DNA of 64,000 bases from Phragmites australis (GCF_958298935.1 NC_084928.1:14973501-15037500); one strand, 5' to 3'; shown: positions 11,541 to 23,523, counted from the stretch's first letter. The notes: a model not told the origin generated them from the letters alone. Program-made: numbers and translations.

Positions 11541-11835
11541 TTGGTTGCCTGCAAGGAAATCTCAGTTATCCGTTTTGTTTCATCGAGTTTTATTACCTAG
11601 AGTCTAGAAAATTTCCCCACAAAAAAAGATTTAGATCTCAGTTTTCTGCTATCTGAATCACTTTGTGCCTTTACTCAATTTTGTTTCCAGTTTTCGCGAT
11701 GTTGAGTTTGAGTCCATCATTGGTGTCTTTGTTGCTGGTCTTGCTCATCATGTTCTAGTTTCTAATGTCGAGTCTTCACTATTATAGTGGTCGGGTATCC
11801 CAGCCTAGCCTTGTTTGCTATAGCCGAGATTGTGT

Positions 11836-12330
11836 CTCTAGTCAAGTCGACCATCAACTCGTGTTCGACCACTAGTTGCTTTAACTATCTACTTGAGTTC
11901 GACCACTAGTCGAGTCGACCATCAAGTCATGTTCGACCACTAGTCACTTTAACCATATACTCGAGTTCGACCACTAGTCGAGTCGACCATCAAGTCATGT
12001 TCGACCACTAGTCGCTTCAACCATCTACTCGAGTTTGACCACTAGTTGAGTCAACCATCTACTCGGGTTTGACCACTAGTCGCTTCAACCGTCTACTCGT
12101 GTTCGATCACTAGTCGTTTCGACCACCACTCGGGGTTCGGATAGGCACTCCGACCACCCACTCGGGGTCCCGACCAGTCCCTCCGACCACCTGCTCGGGG
12201 TCCCGACCAGTCATTCCGACCACCCACTCGGGGTTCGACTAGGCACTCCGACCACCCTCTTGGGGTCCCAACCAGTCACTCTAACCACCCACTCGGGGTC
12301 TCGACTAGTCACTCTGACCACCTAGTCGGA
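11836..12330. repeat. 33-34-bp minisatellite in the leader
   Basis: About fifteen degenerate units. The first part repeats TTCGACCACTAGTCG with alternating tails (CTTTAACCATCTACTCG or AGTCGACCATCAAGTC). From about 12118 the unit becomes CCGACCACCCACTCGGGG plus TCCCGACCAGTCACT. Unit spacing is mostly 33 or 34 bp, so reading frame is not preserved. Confidence 0.8.
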
Positions 12331-12741
12331 ATCGCCCACCTTCTCGGATCCAACCATCTTTTCAGGGATCGACCACCTAGTCAGATTCAACTATCCACTC
12401 ATTTTTGTCTCCACAACCTAGTCAGAGTATATCTGTTTCTGGCTGCTCTCGGACACCCCCATACACCTTTCACATCGAGCATTTTCCGACAAAGTTCGAG
12501 TAGTAATTCATAGCGGAAATAGAGGTGGCCAAAGTTCTTTTTATTACTTTTATGCCTCTGCTCTCTGGAAGAAGTTTGTGACCCACGTACCTCACTGGTC
12601 TTCTAAAAGATAGTAGAAGAGGTTTTGAGTTTGTGTCACATTCACAAAAAAAAAGAAAAAAAGAAAAGAAAGGCAAGCAAGAAGCAAAGAGTGCCAAAAA
12701 AGAAGAAGAAAATAGTGCAAAAAAAGAAAGAAAGAAAAGAG

Positions 12742-12744
<3 letters not shown>

Positions 12745-12786
<42 letters not shown>
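12745..12786. repeat. (AG)21 microsatellite
   Basis: An uninterrupted run of 21 AG units at the end of the purine-rich leader tract. It creates spurious Arg-Glu and Leu-Ser repeat ORFs on the two strands. Confidence 0.97.
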
Positions 12787-12788
<2 letters not shown>

Positions 12789-13204
12789 AAAAAAAGAGAA
12801 TTAGTTTGCATTGTGAATTTTATTCCATTGTGCTTGTGTCTGTTATAGTTTTTGGTTTGTTTGAGCTAGTTCTAGGAACGTGTTCAGGGCAACAATTGTG
12901 ACGAGTACTGTGGACATTAATTCAGCTTTGCTAATCTAATTTCAATTATTACCATTCCTTTATACTAAATATTGCCTATCCAAGCTACAACTTCTCTCGA
13001 TCAGGGCAGTTTCTCCCCTTGCAAATACCTCACTCGCACCTGATAAGGAATCACGAACCAACCACCGGTTGTTCCAACTGCGGTGCTTGGTAAGAACACT
13101 TGCAAGAGCGTGGTAAGATGCTTGAGAGTGTGTGACTCCACCTCCACCACCTAGTAGTCGATAGGGATAATTTATCTTTCATTGTTTTCTATCTTCGACT
13201 AACC

Positions 13205-13798
13205 ATGGCAGAAGAAGCATCGGATGCAAAAGAGTGTGTTTTGTGGGAAGAACTCACAATGTTGTTGGATGATCATCGATAAACAATTAATGACGACATT
13301 GACAAGGAGCTTGTGGAAACCAATACCGCATTGCAATGACTCAATGAAAGCATTGCAATGCTCAATACACGCTTTGATCGATTGGTTAATCCGCTACCGA
13401 ACAATGGTCAAGTGGATCCTCATGGTGCAGCCTATGAATAAGAGGAGTCTGTCGCAGATGATGAAATTTTGAGACAAGAACATGATACCTTTAATGAATG
13501 AAAAAGGAACCGATTGAACTTTAACTGTCAAGGTATGAGAGGTAATAATTTTTAGCAACATAACCCATGTATTAATGATGATTCATTTGCCAAGGTTAAG
13601 TTTACTATACCATCTTTTGAAGGTGATTATGATGCTGAAAGGTATTTAGATTGTGAGATGATGGTAGAATGGAAATTTAATGCTCATTTAGTTCTCGAAG
13701 TGCATAGAGTTAGGCAATCATCTGGTGGAATAGGGTATGCATTGCTAGATTAGCTCCTAGTACTTGGAATGCTTTAAAGTTTGCTATGCATAATAGAT
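13205..13798 (+). pseudogene. gypsy gag, heavily decayed
   Basis: The ATG at 13205 opens MAEEASDAKECVLWEEL. Stops (TAA, TGA, TAG) then interrupt one continuous frame at least seven times, while recognisable gag sequence persists: AKVKFTIPSFEGDYDAERYL near 13595, then EMMVEWKFNAHL and EVHRVRQ. This is the N-terminal part of the retrotransposon gag domain. Stops sit mainly where CAA, CAG, CGA or TGG would be expected. The sequence ends at the LTR of element A. Confidence 0.75.
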
Positions 13799-14608
13799 TG
13801 TTGGAGCAAGAGTTCATCTTGCTCCAGCAAATACGGTGAGAATTTCTTCTAAGGAGGAGACTCAAGCTTGGAGACAAATTTTTAGAGGAAGAAACACCAC
13901 GAGTATATTGATGGTAGAAAAATGGATCGATCTGGGGGGAGAATCACAAGTTTGCTGTGATTCGTGTTCTGTGTCTCTCCCCCTGCCCATAGGACCATGG
14001 CCTCCTATTTATAGGGCCATGCATAGCTTGGCGTACAAGTTATCATAATGTACAAATATCTGGGATCCGGCTAAATTACTGAGCCTTATCTCGAAAGACT
14101 ACCTTCTATCCTACCGGGAGATAAATATCCACCGTGGTAATTATCATGGTGCCTGCCCTTGAAGGGGGCGAGCCGGTGGCCAATTGAGACCCGGCGTCAC
14201 ACCACCAGGGGTGTCAGGATAGGTACCATCATGCTGGGGTGTCAGAGCAGCGTCCACTAGCCTAGGCATTAAATGCCAGTCACTTCCTCGCAGGCAAAGT
14301 TGACTGGTCCATGCTTTTTGGCACATCTTTCCTAAGGACTGATGCGTCACCCAGTAACCTCTGGAAAGCCAGCCCGGGCAGCCCGAGGGCAAAGCCTCGG
14401 GGACCGAGCATTTGGAAGGCAGAGCTTTGGAAGGCTGGTGCTTCGGAAGGCGGAGGCTTCAAGAGGTAGAAGCCTCGGAGACTGAACCTTCGGGAGGCTG
14501 AGCACTAGAAGGCCGAGGCTTCGGGAGACGGGAATAGGCTCAACCTTTGGGAGGCTGAGCTAATTAAGCCAAGGGGTCGTCGGGAGTCCTTAATAACAAC
14601 TCCCAACA
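13799..14608 (-). repeat. 3' LTR of element A (810 bp)
   Basis: It runs TGTTGGAGC...CCCAACA and matches the two LTRs of element B (24782-25594, 37058-37868) and the LTR at 54606-55422 along its length. TATAAATA (minus) lies at 14006-14013. The half near 14390-14560 is rich in GGGAGGC(T/G)GA-type motifs. Confidence 0.92.
14006..14013 (-). promoter_or_regulatory. TATA box of the element A LTR
   Basis: TATAAATA on the minus strand in GGCCCTATAAATAGGAGGCC, conserved in the B 3' LTR (24988-24995) and at 54832-54839. Confidence 0.65.
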
Positions 14609-15044
14609 GTAGTCCCTTGCGGGGGCGGCCAGCGGTGCGGTCAGACTTGTGGTTCCTTCGGTGCAGGGCCCCCCGGTGGTCCCTGGCTTGTGGTTGATGG
14701 CTCGTGGTTTGAGAATCACGTGGCATGCCCAGGACGATTTGACCCGGGTGACGGAACAGTGTGTTGGATGACGTTGGTGATAGGGGGCATTGAATGCACC
14801 TTGGGGAGAGGTGTAGTCCTACCCTATCTGGCTGAGCGTGGGACGCGTGTCATCTTATCTTTGGGGAGGCAGGACAGTCGGTTTCGCTCCCCCATGATTT
14901 TAGCCTGGCAGGTGAAAGGATGGCGCGTGCGCCTGCTGCCTGGAGGGGGCAAGTTGCCCCCTATTTGTAGCAGGAGGGGAATTGCCTAGAGCAACCCTTT
15001 TGCTGACTCCTCATCCTCATCTGCCTCTATCTTCAGTGCCTCTT
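14609..15044 (+). other. Upstream region of the antisense accessory gene, element A
   Basis: Noncoding, matching 25595-26040 of element B. Compared with B, about 0.3 kb that contains the probable start codon and N-terminus is missing here between roughly 15060 and 15085, so the accessory gene lacks its start. Confidence 0.6.
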
Positions 15045-17710
15045 GCCTTGCGTGAGTTGTTCCCCTCCCGAGCCGTCACTCAGCCTTCACTAGGTGAGGA
15101 GGTCCTGAAGCCTCTATCCATGAGGTCGTGGTGTTTGAGGTCTTCTTTGAGGTGGGCCTGGGTTTTCCTTCAGTGCCATTGCTTGTTGCTTGAAGAGGTG
15201 CTCCGCCACTTCTACGTGGAGCTCCCGCAGCTCCACACTATCGCCATTGCCCGCCTGGCCACCTTTGAGTGGGCCATGTGAGCGGAGGGGTGTGAAGGGA
15301 GGGTGGATTTCTTCATGGCCCTCCACTTTGCTAGCTGCCAGCCGAAGTTGATCAACATCAAGGGGACGAAGAGGCCCCTCAGTTTTGGGAGTATCAACTT
15401 TCAGATTCAGCCGCAGTATCACGATGCCTTCCTGGTGAAGGCCATCAACGGCTGGTGGTATACCGGTTGGTTGCAGCGGTGGTTCTACTATAGTGTCAGC
15501 CCTGCATCACCCCTTCGCTCCATGAATCGGGATACCGCGTATGTTCCAGAGCTGGAGACGGGGATTACGGATGATCAGTTTGCCTCGCGGTTGGCCCTTC
15601 TACAAACAGTGGCCGAGAAGATGAGCATGTGTGACCTCGTGGAGTTCACCATGTTGCGTGTCCGGCCCCTCCAAACGAACCGGAACTGCGTTTTTGAGCA
15701 AGGTGCAGAAGAGTGGCCGAAGGTGTATTCCGGTCCGCCCGTCAGCGCTGGTGAGTTCCCTTATAGTTGGGTTCTCGATCTGCCGATGTGAGCCATCTTT
15801 TTTCTTTCATAGAGCTGCCTCCTGCTAGAGTGCGCGGTGGAGATCGCGGAGGTAATCTTAGGCCCCCTACTACCGCAGAGCGAGAGCGGCGGGTGGCCCT
15901 GGCTTGGAGTTGGGAGCTGTACAATCGTGTCTGTTTTTACCATGGCGTGGGGGCTCCGGCATGGCGGGTTCCTCCAGAGCCTAGGGTTGCTGGAAAACAA
16001 GCCCGTGCGGCCCCCCTTCATACAAGGATGCTCCAGGCCTGGTGGCCCTCAGCATCCGAAGGCTCGCATACTGGTTTGATGTCCAAGTCATTGGAGGCAC
16101 CCCTAGTTCGCAAGAAGCACCTGAGGCGGGTTGGGAGTGTGAGTGATCAGTTCGGAGGCAAGGGCCAGGGTGGCGGCGATGGCCAGGGCAAGGACCAGGA
16201 TTCCCCGAATATTGTGGGTCATGGCCAGAGCCAACGGCGAGGCATGGACTCTGTGGACTTCTACTTTTGTCTTGTCAGCTCGAATGCTGAGGATGCTATG
16301 GATCCTCTTTTAAGAGGTTCGGGGGAACCAGGTGTGGTTTGATTTGTTAGTCATATCCTTTTGGTCATGCGCTGGGATCTTAATTCATATTTCTTTTTGT
16401 TGTAGCGACCTTTGTGGTGGATGCGACCTTGACTCCACCCATTGGGGCCTCGGAGGCCTAGCGAAGATCGCGGACTCCTCCGGAGGGGTCTCCAAGGGCC
16501 GTCTTGGGGGACGCGGCTTTGTTCCCACGGGGCCCGGAGTCTGCAGGAAGCCTACCCACGGCGGCTGTTGCCTGAGGCACTATGCCCTTCACCGAGAGTC
16601 CCTTCAGAGTGGTTGAGGGGGGCCCTGGCCTTGGGATCCTAACCCCGGATGACTTCACACTACGGTCGGAAGTGTCAAGGGCTTTCGCTATGGCCTCCTT
16701 TCTGCTTCGTAGTGGGGAGGTCGAGAGAGCATTGGCCTAGCGTCCCCTGGAGAAGCTAGAGGCGCGATGGCGGTAGCAGCCCTTCAGGTCGGTAGTGTTA
16801 GTTATGATCACCGGGTACGATGTTGGGTCCTGGGTAGCTTATCTTGTCTTTTTCTATCTTTTTGTGGTGCCTTGTAGCAAGTAATTTTGACGAGGGCGCT
16901 AGGAGGTGGCGGACACCAGGCTTTGGAAGAGGCCCAAAAACGGGCGGTGTCCACGAAGGGCCATCTTCATGAGGAGATGTTGCTTCGTGAGCGTGCGGAG
17001 GCTGAGGCTCGACAAGCTGCCGAAGACCTCCGGGAGGCAAAGGAGGTTGATGATGCGGCTAACACGGCCTGTGTGTCTACCGAGAGTGATGCTGATACCC
17101 TTCGGGCGGCGGTGGTAAATATGCGGCAAGAGGTAGAGGAGATTAGGGGATCGGAGGGGGCACTATGTTCGGAGTGCCAGTAGTTAATAGGGCTAGCGTC
17201 GGAGGTGGCCTCGATTACCTCTGATGCCTTGAGCGGTCTAGGGACCTCAGAGGCATCGGTCATGCCGCTCTTCTGGCTTCGGTCTGTCGTGCAGGTTATG
17301 GTTAGGGCCGAGAGGCCTATGCGAGGTCCAGCGCTCGTGTGGCTGCTGCACTTCAGCTGACCCTGCTACACCAGGTAGGGGTTGGCCCCTTCGAAGCACT
17401 AGAGCGGCAGGTGCGGGTCTCCGTAGGTGAGGCCATCCAGCCAGAGGCACCTCCAGTGGAGATTGGTGCAACCTTGGAGAGCTTTCGTCGCGGCGTATGC
17501 ATGAAACATGGCTAGAACGTGATGTTGTGCTTCATGGCCGGTTAGGGGGCTCCGGGTGCCTCGGGGGGGGGGGGTGGTGTTCGCCCGAGTTCTTCGTTGG
17601 GAGGTCTGGTGCTTCACTTGGAGTCTACAGGTGCTTCACGGCCCTCTGGGGGAGCTTTGTCTGACGTTGATGCCCCTCTGGAAACAAGCGTGGATGCCCC
17701 AGACGTGTAG
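15045..17710 (+). pseudogene. Antisense accessory gene of Tat-like element A, 5'-truncated
   Basis: Encoded opposite to gag-pol. The first exon (about 15085-15750) contains LLEEVLRHFYVELPQLH, ATFEWAM, FFMALHFASCQPKL and RPLSFGSINFQIQP, resembling the plant family annotated 'putative gypsy type transposon'. GCTG|GTGAGT at 15751 and TTTCATAG at 15812 look like intron borders. The next open stretch (to 16342) has a basic motif RKKHLRR. A later part (16900-17180) is an Ala/Glu-rich coiled coil. The frame ...SVDAPDV* ends at 17710. A TGA after FEWAM, other stops and a G12 run at 17563-17574 disable it. Its role in the element is unknown. Confidence 0.65.
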
Positions 17711-18471
17711 CTCTATTGTGGCTGTATTTGTTTTCTTTTCTTTCTCTGGGTGGGGGGCTGAGTTCTAGTATGTTGACCGCCTCCTTCTGCTTTATGTATA
17801 TAACCTTTCCTTTATTTGATGGAAACTGCGCCTGTCTTCCTGTGTTTTACCTGTGTTGTTTCTCGGACGTTTGAGCCTTTGAATTTTAACCGGAGTCTAC
17901 TCTGCGTTTATAGGTATGGCGGCCCTAGGCCGGAGGACGCATAGGCCGTGGAGGCCTCGTCGATGGGGCAGAGGGAGGAGTTGGACTTCTCTACCTTTGA
18001 CTCATATCCCTTCTCGGCGGGTCGAGTCTCTATTTCGGGCAGCAGCCCCTTTAGTGGAGGGGGCTCGCGTCGGCCTCCCGTGCGCAGTTGTCGTGGACAA
18101 CTCTCCAGGTCCTGTGGTGTGCCTGGGAGGCATGGTGGTTGGGCACCCTCGTCTTCCCATAGTGGTACAGGGGGCGTAGTAAGCTAGCCAGTTTGCTGGG
18201 CATAGATTCGATGTACAGTGGTTAACTGTATAAAAAGACTTTTGTATGTTCATTTTCCTCTACCTTTTTGATGATTGATTGCACTGACATTTTGCCTGTG
18301 CCCCTTGTCCCAACCCCTTCGCATCCTATGGTTGTCTGGTGGCCATAGGGTGCGAGACTTCGAGGGGCATTAGAAGGGTCGGGTGATAGACTCAGTTTTG
18401 TTGGTGTTTCTATCCCTTCGCCATGCCTAGGGCAGCCTAGCCGTAGAAATAATGGGGGGTGTTACGCCTAT
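17711..18471. other. Spacer between accessory gene and repeats, element A
   Basis: No credible gene. It matches 28953-29150 plus 30735-31220 of element B. Compared with B about 0.34 kb is absent near 17940, between short GAGGCCTC direct repeats, so the possible extra exon of B is missing. Confidence 0.5.
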
Positions 18472-18893
18472 TCGGTATGAAGGCACTACCTTCAAGATGC
18501 CAGAGCGGTCTTTGCCTATCCAACATTTATGTTTGCTAGGCCCAAATGACGGACGGAATGCCTGTCTAGCACGGAGGGTTATGCCTTCAAGATGCTGGAG
18601 CTATCTTTGCCAATCCGCCACGTAGGTTAGCTAGAACTTAAAGATGGCGTATGGAGTGCCTGTCCAGCACGGAGGCTTATGCCTTCAAGATGCTGGAGCG
18701 GACTTTGCCTATTTGCCACGTAGGTTAGCAAGACCTTAAAGATGGCGGACGAAATGCCTGTCAAGCATGGAGGCTTATGCCTTCAAGATGCTGGAGCGGT
18801 CTTTGCCTATCCGCCACGTAGGTTGGCGAGACCTTAAAGATGGCAGACGGAATGCCTGTCTAGCACGGAGGCTTATGCCTCCGAGATGCTGGG
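18472..18893. repeat. 98-bp tandem repeats, element A
   Basis: About four units of 98 bp, with the GGAGG(C/G)TTATGCC step at about 18571, 18669, 18767 and 18865. Each contains a CTTCAAGATGCTGGAG box and a CTTAAAGATGGC box. The same array occurs in element B (31230-31560). Tandem repeats between pol and the 3' LTR are known in Tat/Ogre elements. Confidence 0.85.
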
Positions 18894-18939
18894 TTTTTTT
18901 TTTGAGGAAGGTTGGGGTTCTTTATACATAATACTTGTG

Positions 18940-19900
18940 GAGGGTCTCTGCGTTCCAACTATGTTCGAGGGGGGTGCCGTCTGCATTGGCCAGTTGGTGG
19001 GAGTTGGGTCTGTTAGACTCGAGGACCAGGTACGGGCCTTCCCATTTGTTGCATAGCTTTCCCGGGTTTAGGGCGTGCCAAAGCACGAGTTCGCCAGGTT
19101 TGAAGTTTCGCGGCGCAACCCTTGGATCATACTAAGCCTTAGTTTTTTGAATGTAGTGATCTAGATTCTGAATGGCGTGGAGCCGTGTGCCCTCAGTAAG
19201 GTCGAGGGAGAGCTCCCTTTCTCTGCCAGTTTGTGTGAGTTGTACCCTGAGTGAGTAGGCCTTGACCTCGGTGGGGGTCATGGCTTCGTCTCCATATAGG
19301 ATGCGGAAGGGTGTGAACCCGGTGGTCCACGTGATAGTGGTGTGGAGGGACAATAAAACCTTGGGTAGTTCATTGACCCATGGGCCTCGAGCTAAGCCAA
19401 CGAGGCATCAATTTAGACCGTAGAGGATGTTGCCATTCTTCCTTTCGACGGCTCCATTGGATTTAGGGTGTCGAACTACTGCGAAGCATAATTCGATGCC
19501 AAGGTTGTCAGTGAATTGTCTAAAAGGCATAGAGTCGTATTGTGTGCTGTTGTCCACCGTGAGTTGTCGTGGGACGCCGAAGTGGCATATTATGTTCTTC
19601 CAGAAGAATTTTTGGACATTTTTTGATGTGATCGTAGTGAGCGGTTCGGCCTCGACCAATTTGGAAAAATATTCTAATGCGACCACTGCGTACTGGAGGT
19701 TTCCTTTGGCGCAGGGAAATGGACTGATGAGGTACATAGCCCAACAAGCCAGGGGCCAGACAGGGGCGATTGGTTGCAAAGGAGTTGGAGGTTGGTGGCT
19801 TCATTGTCCCATCCATTGGCATCTTTGGCAGGTGCGTACGAGTTCTTCCGTGTCGGACATGATCGTAGGCCAATGGAGCCCCAGGCAGAGTGCCTTACTG
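18940..19900 (-). pseudogene. Integrase region, element A
   Basis: Two open pieces in different frames. 19408-19779 holds the catalytic core (ALEYFSKLVEAEPLTTITS, then FGVPRQLTVDNS and GAVERKNGN). 19132-19353 holds the C-terminal part (FTPFRILYGDEAMTPTEVK, then LDLTEGTRL). Aspartates of the D,D(35)E triad are partly visible, with VDN in the second position. Frameshifts separate the pieces and the zinc-binding N-terminus is broken. The normal role is insertion of cDNA. Confidence 0.75.
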
Positions 19901-21338
19901 GCTAGAGCCTGAGGTGCCAGATGACTGCCGCACAGGCCTTCGTGTATTTCTCTGAGGAGGGTTTGCTCCTTCTTGTTTAGTGATGCACCGAAGGAGGGGG
20001 CACAGACACCTGTCTTCTAAAGGGTGTTGTTTATGAGGTGGTAGCCCCTGGCACGATGTTGGATGCGGCGGAGTGTAATTAGGTTTTTCGGTTCTGCTGT
20101 TTGTCTTAGGAACGATAAGAGGGGCCCTCCAGTCCGGAGTTTGGATGGGGAGGATGGTGACGGCTGTTTCGTCAAGGGTTCTGGTGGTCAGATGGTGTAG
20201 TGTCTCGAGGAAGGTGCCTATTGGTGGGTTTTTGCCCGTGGCTACAGCTTTTGCTAAAGTGTCTGCCTGATTGTTGTTTGCCCGTAGTATGCTTCGTATG
20301 GATACGCCGTGGAAGTGTGCATTAGCTAAGCAAATGGCCTCGAGGTATGTTACCATGTCTAGATGGAGGACTTGGAAGTCCTTGTTAATGTGACCGGCGA
20401 TGATCTGAGAGTCCGTTCGGATGATGACTTTGGTTGCTCCTAAGGCTCGGGCCTTTCGGAGACCTAGGAGGACAGCCTCGTATTCAGCTATGTTGTTGGT
20501 CATCTTGAAATCTAGGCGAGCGGCGTATTGGACCTGCTAGCCTGTGGGGGAGATGAGGACCACGTTAGCTCCGGCGCTTGTGGAGCAGTATGCTCCATTG
20601 GTGTAGATGGTCCAGATGTCTTGGGTGGACGTGGTGTTGGGTTCAATTGTTGCCAGGGTCCATTCAGCGATGAAGTCTACCAAGATTTGGGATTTTATGG
20701 CGGTGCGGGCTACAAACCATACGACGAAGGGGGCTAACTCTATCGCCCACTTGCTGATGCATCCCGTTGCCTCCTGGTTGTGAAACATGTCGCCTAGCGG
20801 GTACGAGGTTTTGACAATGATGTCGTAGGCAAGGAAGTAGTGCCAGAGATTGCGCGAGGCCATCAGCAGGGCGTAGTCTATTTTTTTAAGCTCAGTGTAA
20901 TGTGTCTTGGCCCCGGCTAAGGCCTCTGAGACGTAGTATACAACCCTTTGAGTAGGGCGACCGCCCCTTTTTTCCTCTCGTACCAGGGCGATGTTGACGG
21001 TGGATGCAGAGACGGATAGGTACAGGAGCAGTCCTTCACCGGGGAGGGGCATCGCGAGGGTTTTGAGGTGGAAAAGGTGCGCTTTTAGGGCCTCGAATGC
21101 TGCCTGGTAGTCAAGTGTCCAGCTAAACAGCTCGGAGCCCTTTAGCGTTTTAAAGAAAGGGAGGTTGTGCTCAGCGGATTTCGCAAGGAAGCGACTGAGG
21201 GCTGCGAAGCGGTCGGCCAGGTGCTTTACTTCTTTAGGATTGGTGGGGGGCGACATTTCCATGATAGCTCGAATCTTGCCCGCGTTGGCCTTGATGCCTC
21301 TTTGGGAGACAAGATATCCTAGCATTTTTCTACATCTA
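19895..21338 (-). pseudogene. Reverse transcriptase end and RNase H, element A
   Basis: The 20537-21346 frame begins within the thumb region (LGYLVSQRGIKANAGKIRAI) and continues to the first RNase H motif, where YTNGAY replaces the usual YTDGAY, losing a catalytic aspartate. The 19895-20503 frame continues with TNNIAEYEAVLLGL, IRTDSQ and NNQADTLAK, the other RNase H motifs. The palm with YVDD is missing because the element is cut at 21338. Frame change and the D-to-N change make it inactive. Confidence 0.8.
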
Positions 21339-23523
21339 TGTAACACCCTAATTTTTTCACCTTTAGAAATTTCTTAAAATTTGCTAAAATTTAATATGAG
21401 TTTAAATAATTAAAAAGAGTAAAATCCTATTTTATATAAAAGAAAATATATTTGACATTGGATATAATTGTTTATTATGCATTCATGCTGAATTAGGCAA
21501 ATAGGATTTTTATTTGGCTTTTGATGGATTTTATTTGAAGAGGATTTGCTTTGAATTTGGATTTGAATTTAGAAAGAAAAAAAAGGAAAAGAATAAACCT
21601 TCTCTCGGGCTGCCTTTTTCTTTTTCCCCCCGGCCCAAACCACCTTTTGGCCTGGTCCAATGCGCCCAACCGACCTCTCAGCCCCGCCTCGCTCCCGCCT
21701 GGGCTGCACTCCTTCGCCTCGGCCCATTCCCGCGCACGCCGCCAGCTCGCCGCGCCGAAGACGCCTACGCCAAAGCCGCCTTCGCCATCGCCGTCGTCTC
21801 CGACCCGGAATCTGCCACTGCGCCGCCGTCCCAAGTCCGAGAGGAATACGAGCCCGCCGCATTCCTTTTTCCACGCAAGATCCCACCTATATAAACAGAA
21901 CCCCTCTCCCGAACTCATCTCATCCCAAATCCGCCGATTTCGAGCCCTGCCGCCGCCATTGTCACTGCCCTTCGGTTGAGCTCGCCGCCGAGCAGCCCTA
22001 GCGCCGTTGAGCTTCAACTGAGCAGCACAGCAGAACTACGGCCAACCACTGAAGCTCTCGCTGCTGTCGCCTTGGCCCCTGCGCCACCGGAGACCCCTTC
22101 CCGATGAGATCCCGAGGCCCTCCGCCGTCCCTTCCGTCGCCGCCCGCCTTCCCGTGCCGCCAAGCCCGCGGTAAGCTTCAAAATGGATTCCCCGTGCTCC
22201 CCTGGTTCTATTCCACGCTCGCCATCGCCGCCGGTGAGCTGGAGCCGATTCCGGCGAGAATCCCAACCGTGCGCCGCCGCTACCCCTTGGTCGCTGTCGT
22301 CCCGCTCCTCTCTGGCTGCCCGATCCACCCTCAGCTGTCGGATCCAAAACCCACGGCCGAGATTAGATCCGAGCGTACCCCTTCAGCTAACCAACCAGAA
22401 GCTGCCACGTGTCGCTTCTTAAACCAGTCAGCAGCCACGTCATGTCATCCAGCCACCTCAGCTGCCACCTAGCCTTCTGTGCTGATGTGTCATCCCTGTC
22501 ACCGTGCCACGTCAGCCAGGGTAGCCCAGTCAATATTTCAAGCTTTTTTAGTATAAAAATAAATCTAATAATTCCATGAAATTGGTAATTTTGCAGAAAG
22601 ACCCCTAGACTTTACTATAATTTCAAAAGAGCCTTGTCATTTTACAGTTAAGTCCCTATACTTTTCCATAATTACAATTAGATCCCCTATTTTTACAAAA
22701 AGGTCCCTAAACTTTCTATTTAATTCAAAATAAGCCCTTTTCTTTTCCAGATTGAACCCTAGATTTGTTTTAGCTCTAACTTTTTCATCGTAGCTCCATT
22801 TTAAGCGATTCTTGCGCCAATAGATTTATTTTTCGGTGCTCTTTCTTTCTAATCAGCTTTTATCTTGTTGTTCTTTTGTTTTGTGCTCTGTTCTTAGTGT
22901 ATATTGTTTGTTTGTTTGCCAGTTATTGTGCGATTAGCCGACAATGTCCCAGATCAATTTGAGGAACATCAAGACCAGGAGCAAGAATACACTGAGCAGC
23001 AGCAAGGAGAAGGCAAGTGTCCTTGATCATATTGAACCTATGTTTTTAAATATTTTGTTTTACAAAATTGCATGCAATGTCTGTTAATATGATGGGTAGT
23101 CACCTATGTTAGGGTTTTCCCTAGATTTTCTCTTATCATCCCTTGGAACCTAGATGGTTTATGGTCAGGTGTCTTTGTGGGTAGATTACCTAGCCATGCT
23201 TTTGGGATACTAGGAAGTGTCATAATCTTGACTAATGAACTTATGCAACAATGGTCATTAATGTGTTAATGGTCTAGCAACATGTAATCTTAGGACTTGA
23301 GCAAAGTGGTTTGGATGGTTGTCATGGTTATGATGTTGGTTTAGTGTTTGCTCAAGTAACCTAAGTAAGGACCGGTTCGTGGAGCGACAACCCAATAAGT
23401 AACGTACCAACCACGAGGCTGATATGGGTAAGGCGTGACATACTGATTATAGTCTATCAAGTGTGTGTTGGGTCAGCACAAAAGGGGGCTTCTGGGTAGG
23501 AGCTTAACTTGCGTAAAGCCTGG
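21339..23523 (+). repeat. Large Tekay-like LTR, copy 2, 3'-truncated
   Basis: It starts TGTAACACCC directly after element A pol. It contains a GC-rich segment (21600-22480) downstream of a TATA box, then the block starting near GGCAAGTGTCCTTGATCATA that matches copies 1 and 3 until GGCGGTGAAAC at 23523, after which similarity stops. About 0.9 kb of the 3' end found in copies 1 and 3 is missing. The many small ORFs in the GC-rich part overlap on both strands and have no recognisable product. Confidence 0.75.
21888..21895 (+). promoter_or_regulatory. TATA box of the copy 2 LTR
   Basis: CACCTATATAAACAGAACCC, a canonical TATATAAA followed by a C-rich transcribed region, in the position matching CTATAAA of copy 3. 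Confidence 0.6.

Larger units (their letters stand above)
11541..13204 (+). other. Leader of gypsy element 1
   Basis: Noncoding leader between the primer site and gag. It contains the 33-34-bp minisatellite (11836-12330), then an A/G-rich tract with short A runs (12640-12740) and the (AG)21 run. Element 2 has a comparable A/G-rich tract before its gag (61620-61690), so this is probably a shared leader property. Confidence 0.6.
10546..13798 (+). mobile_element. Ty3/gypsy element 1: pol tail, LTR, leader, decayed gag
   Basis: From left to right are the extreme C-terminus of a gypsy polyprotein, a polypurine-like tract, a short LTR, an initiator-Met primer-binding site, a long repetitive leader and a decayed gag. 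Internal sequence therefore flanks the LTR on both sides, as in a tandem arrangement. The element is cut on the right by Tat-like element A at 13799. Confidence 0.75.
13799..21338 (-). mobile_element. Tat-like Ty3/gypsy element A, 5' part missing
   Basis: On the minus strand this is the 3' portion: reverse transcriptase end, RNase H, integrase, a spacer with 98-bp repeats, an opposite-strand accessory gene, then the 3' LTR. Order and sequence match element B. The right end is a Tekay-like LTR beginning TGTAACACCC at 21339. gag, protease, the catalytic part of reverse transcriptase and the 5' LTR are not present. The left flank base pairs are TAGAT (13794-13798); no partner copy is found. Confidence 0.85.

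Noticed and set aside
12470..12848. Leu/Ser and Arg/Glu repeat ORFs on the two strands
   Set aside because: Produced by the (AG)21 run and the purine-rich tract.
21493..22472. Cluster of 70-170-codon ORFs on both strands
   Set aside because: They occupy the GC-rich transcribed part of Tekay-like LTR copy 2, overlap each other in many frames and are proline/arginine-rich, as expected by chance.
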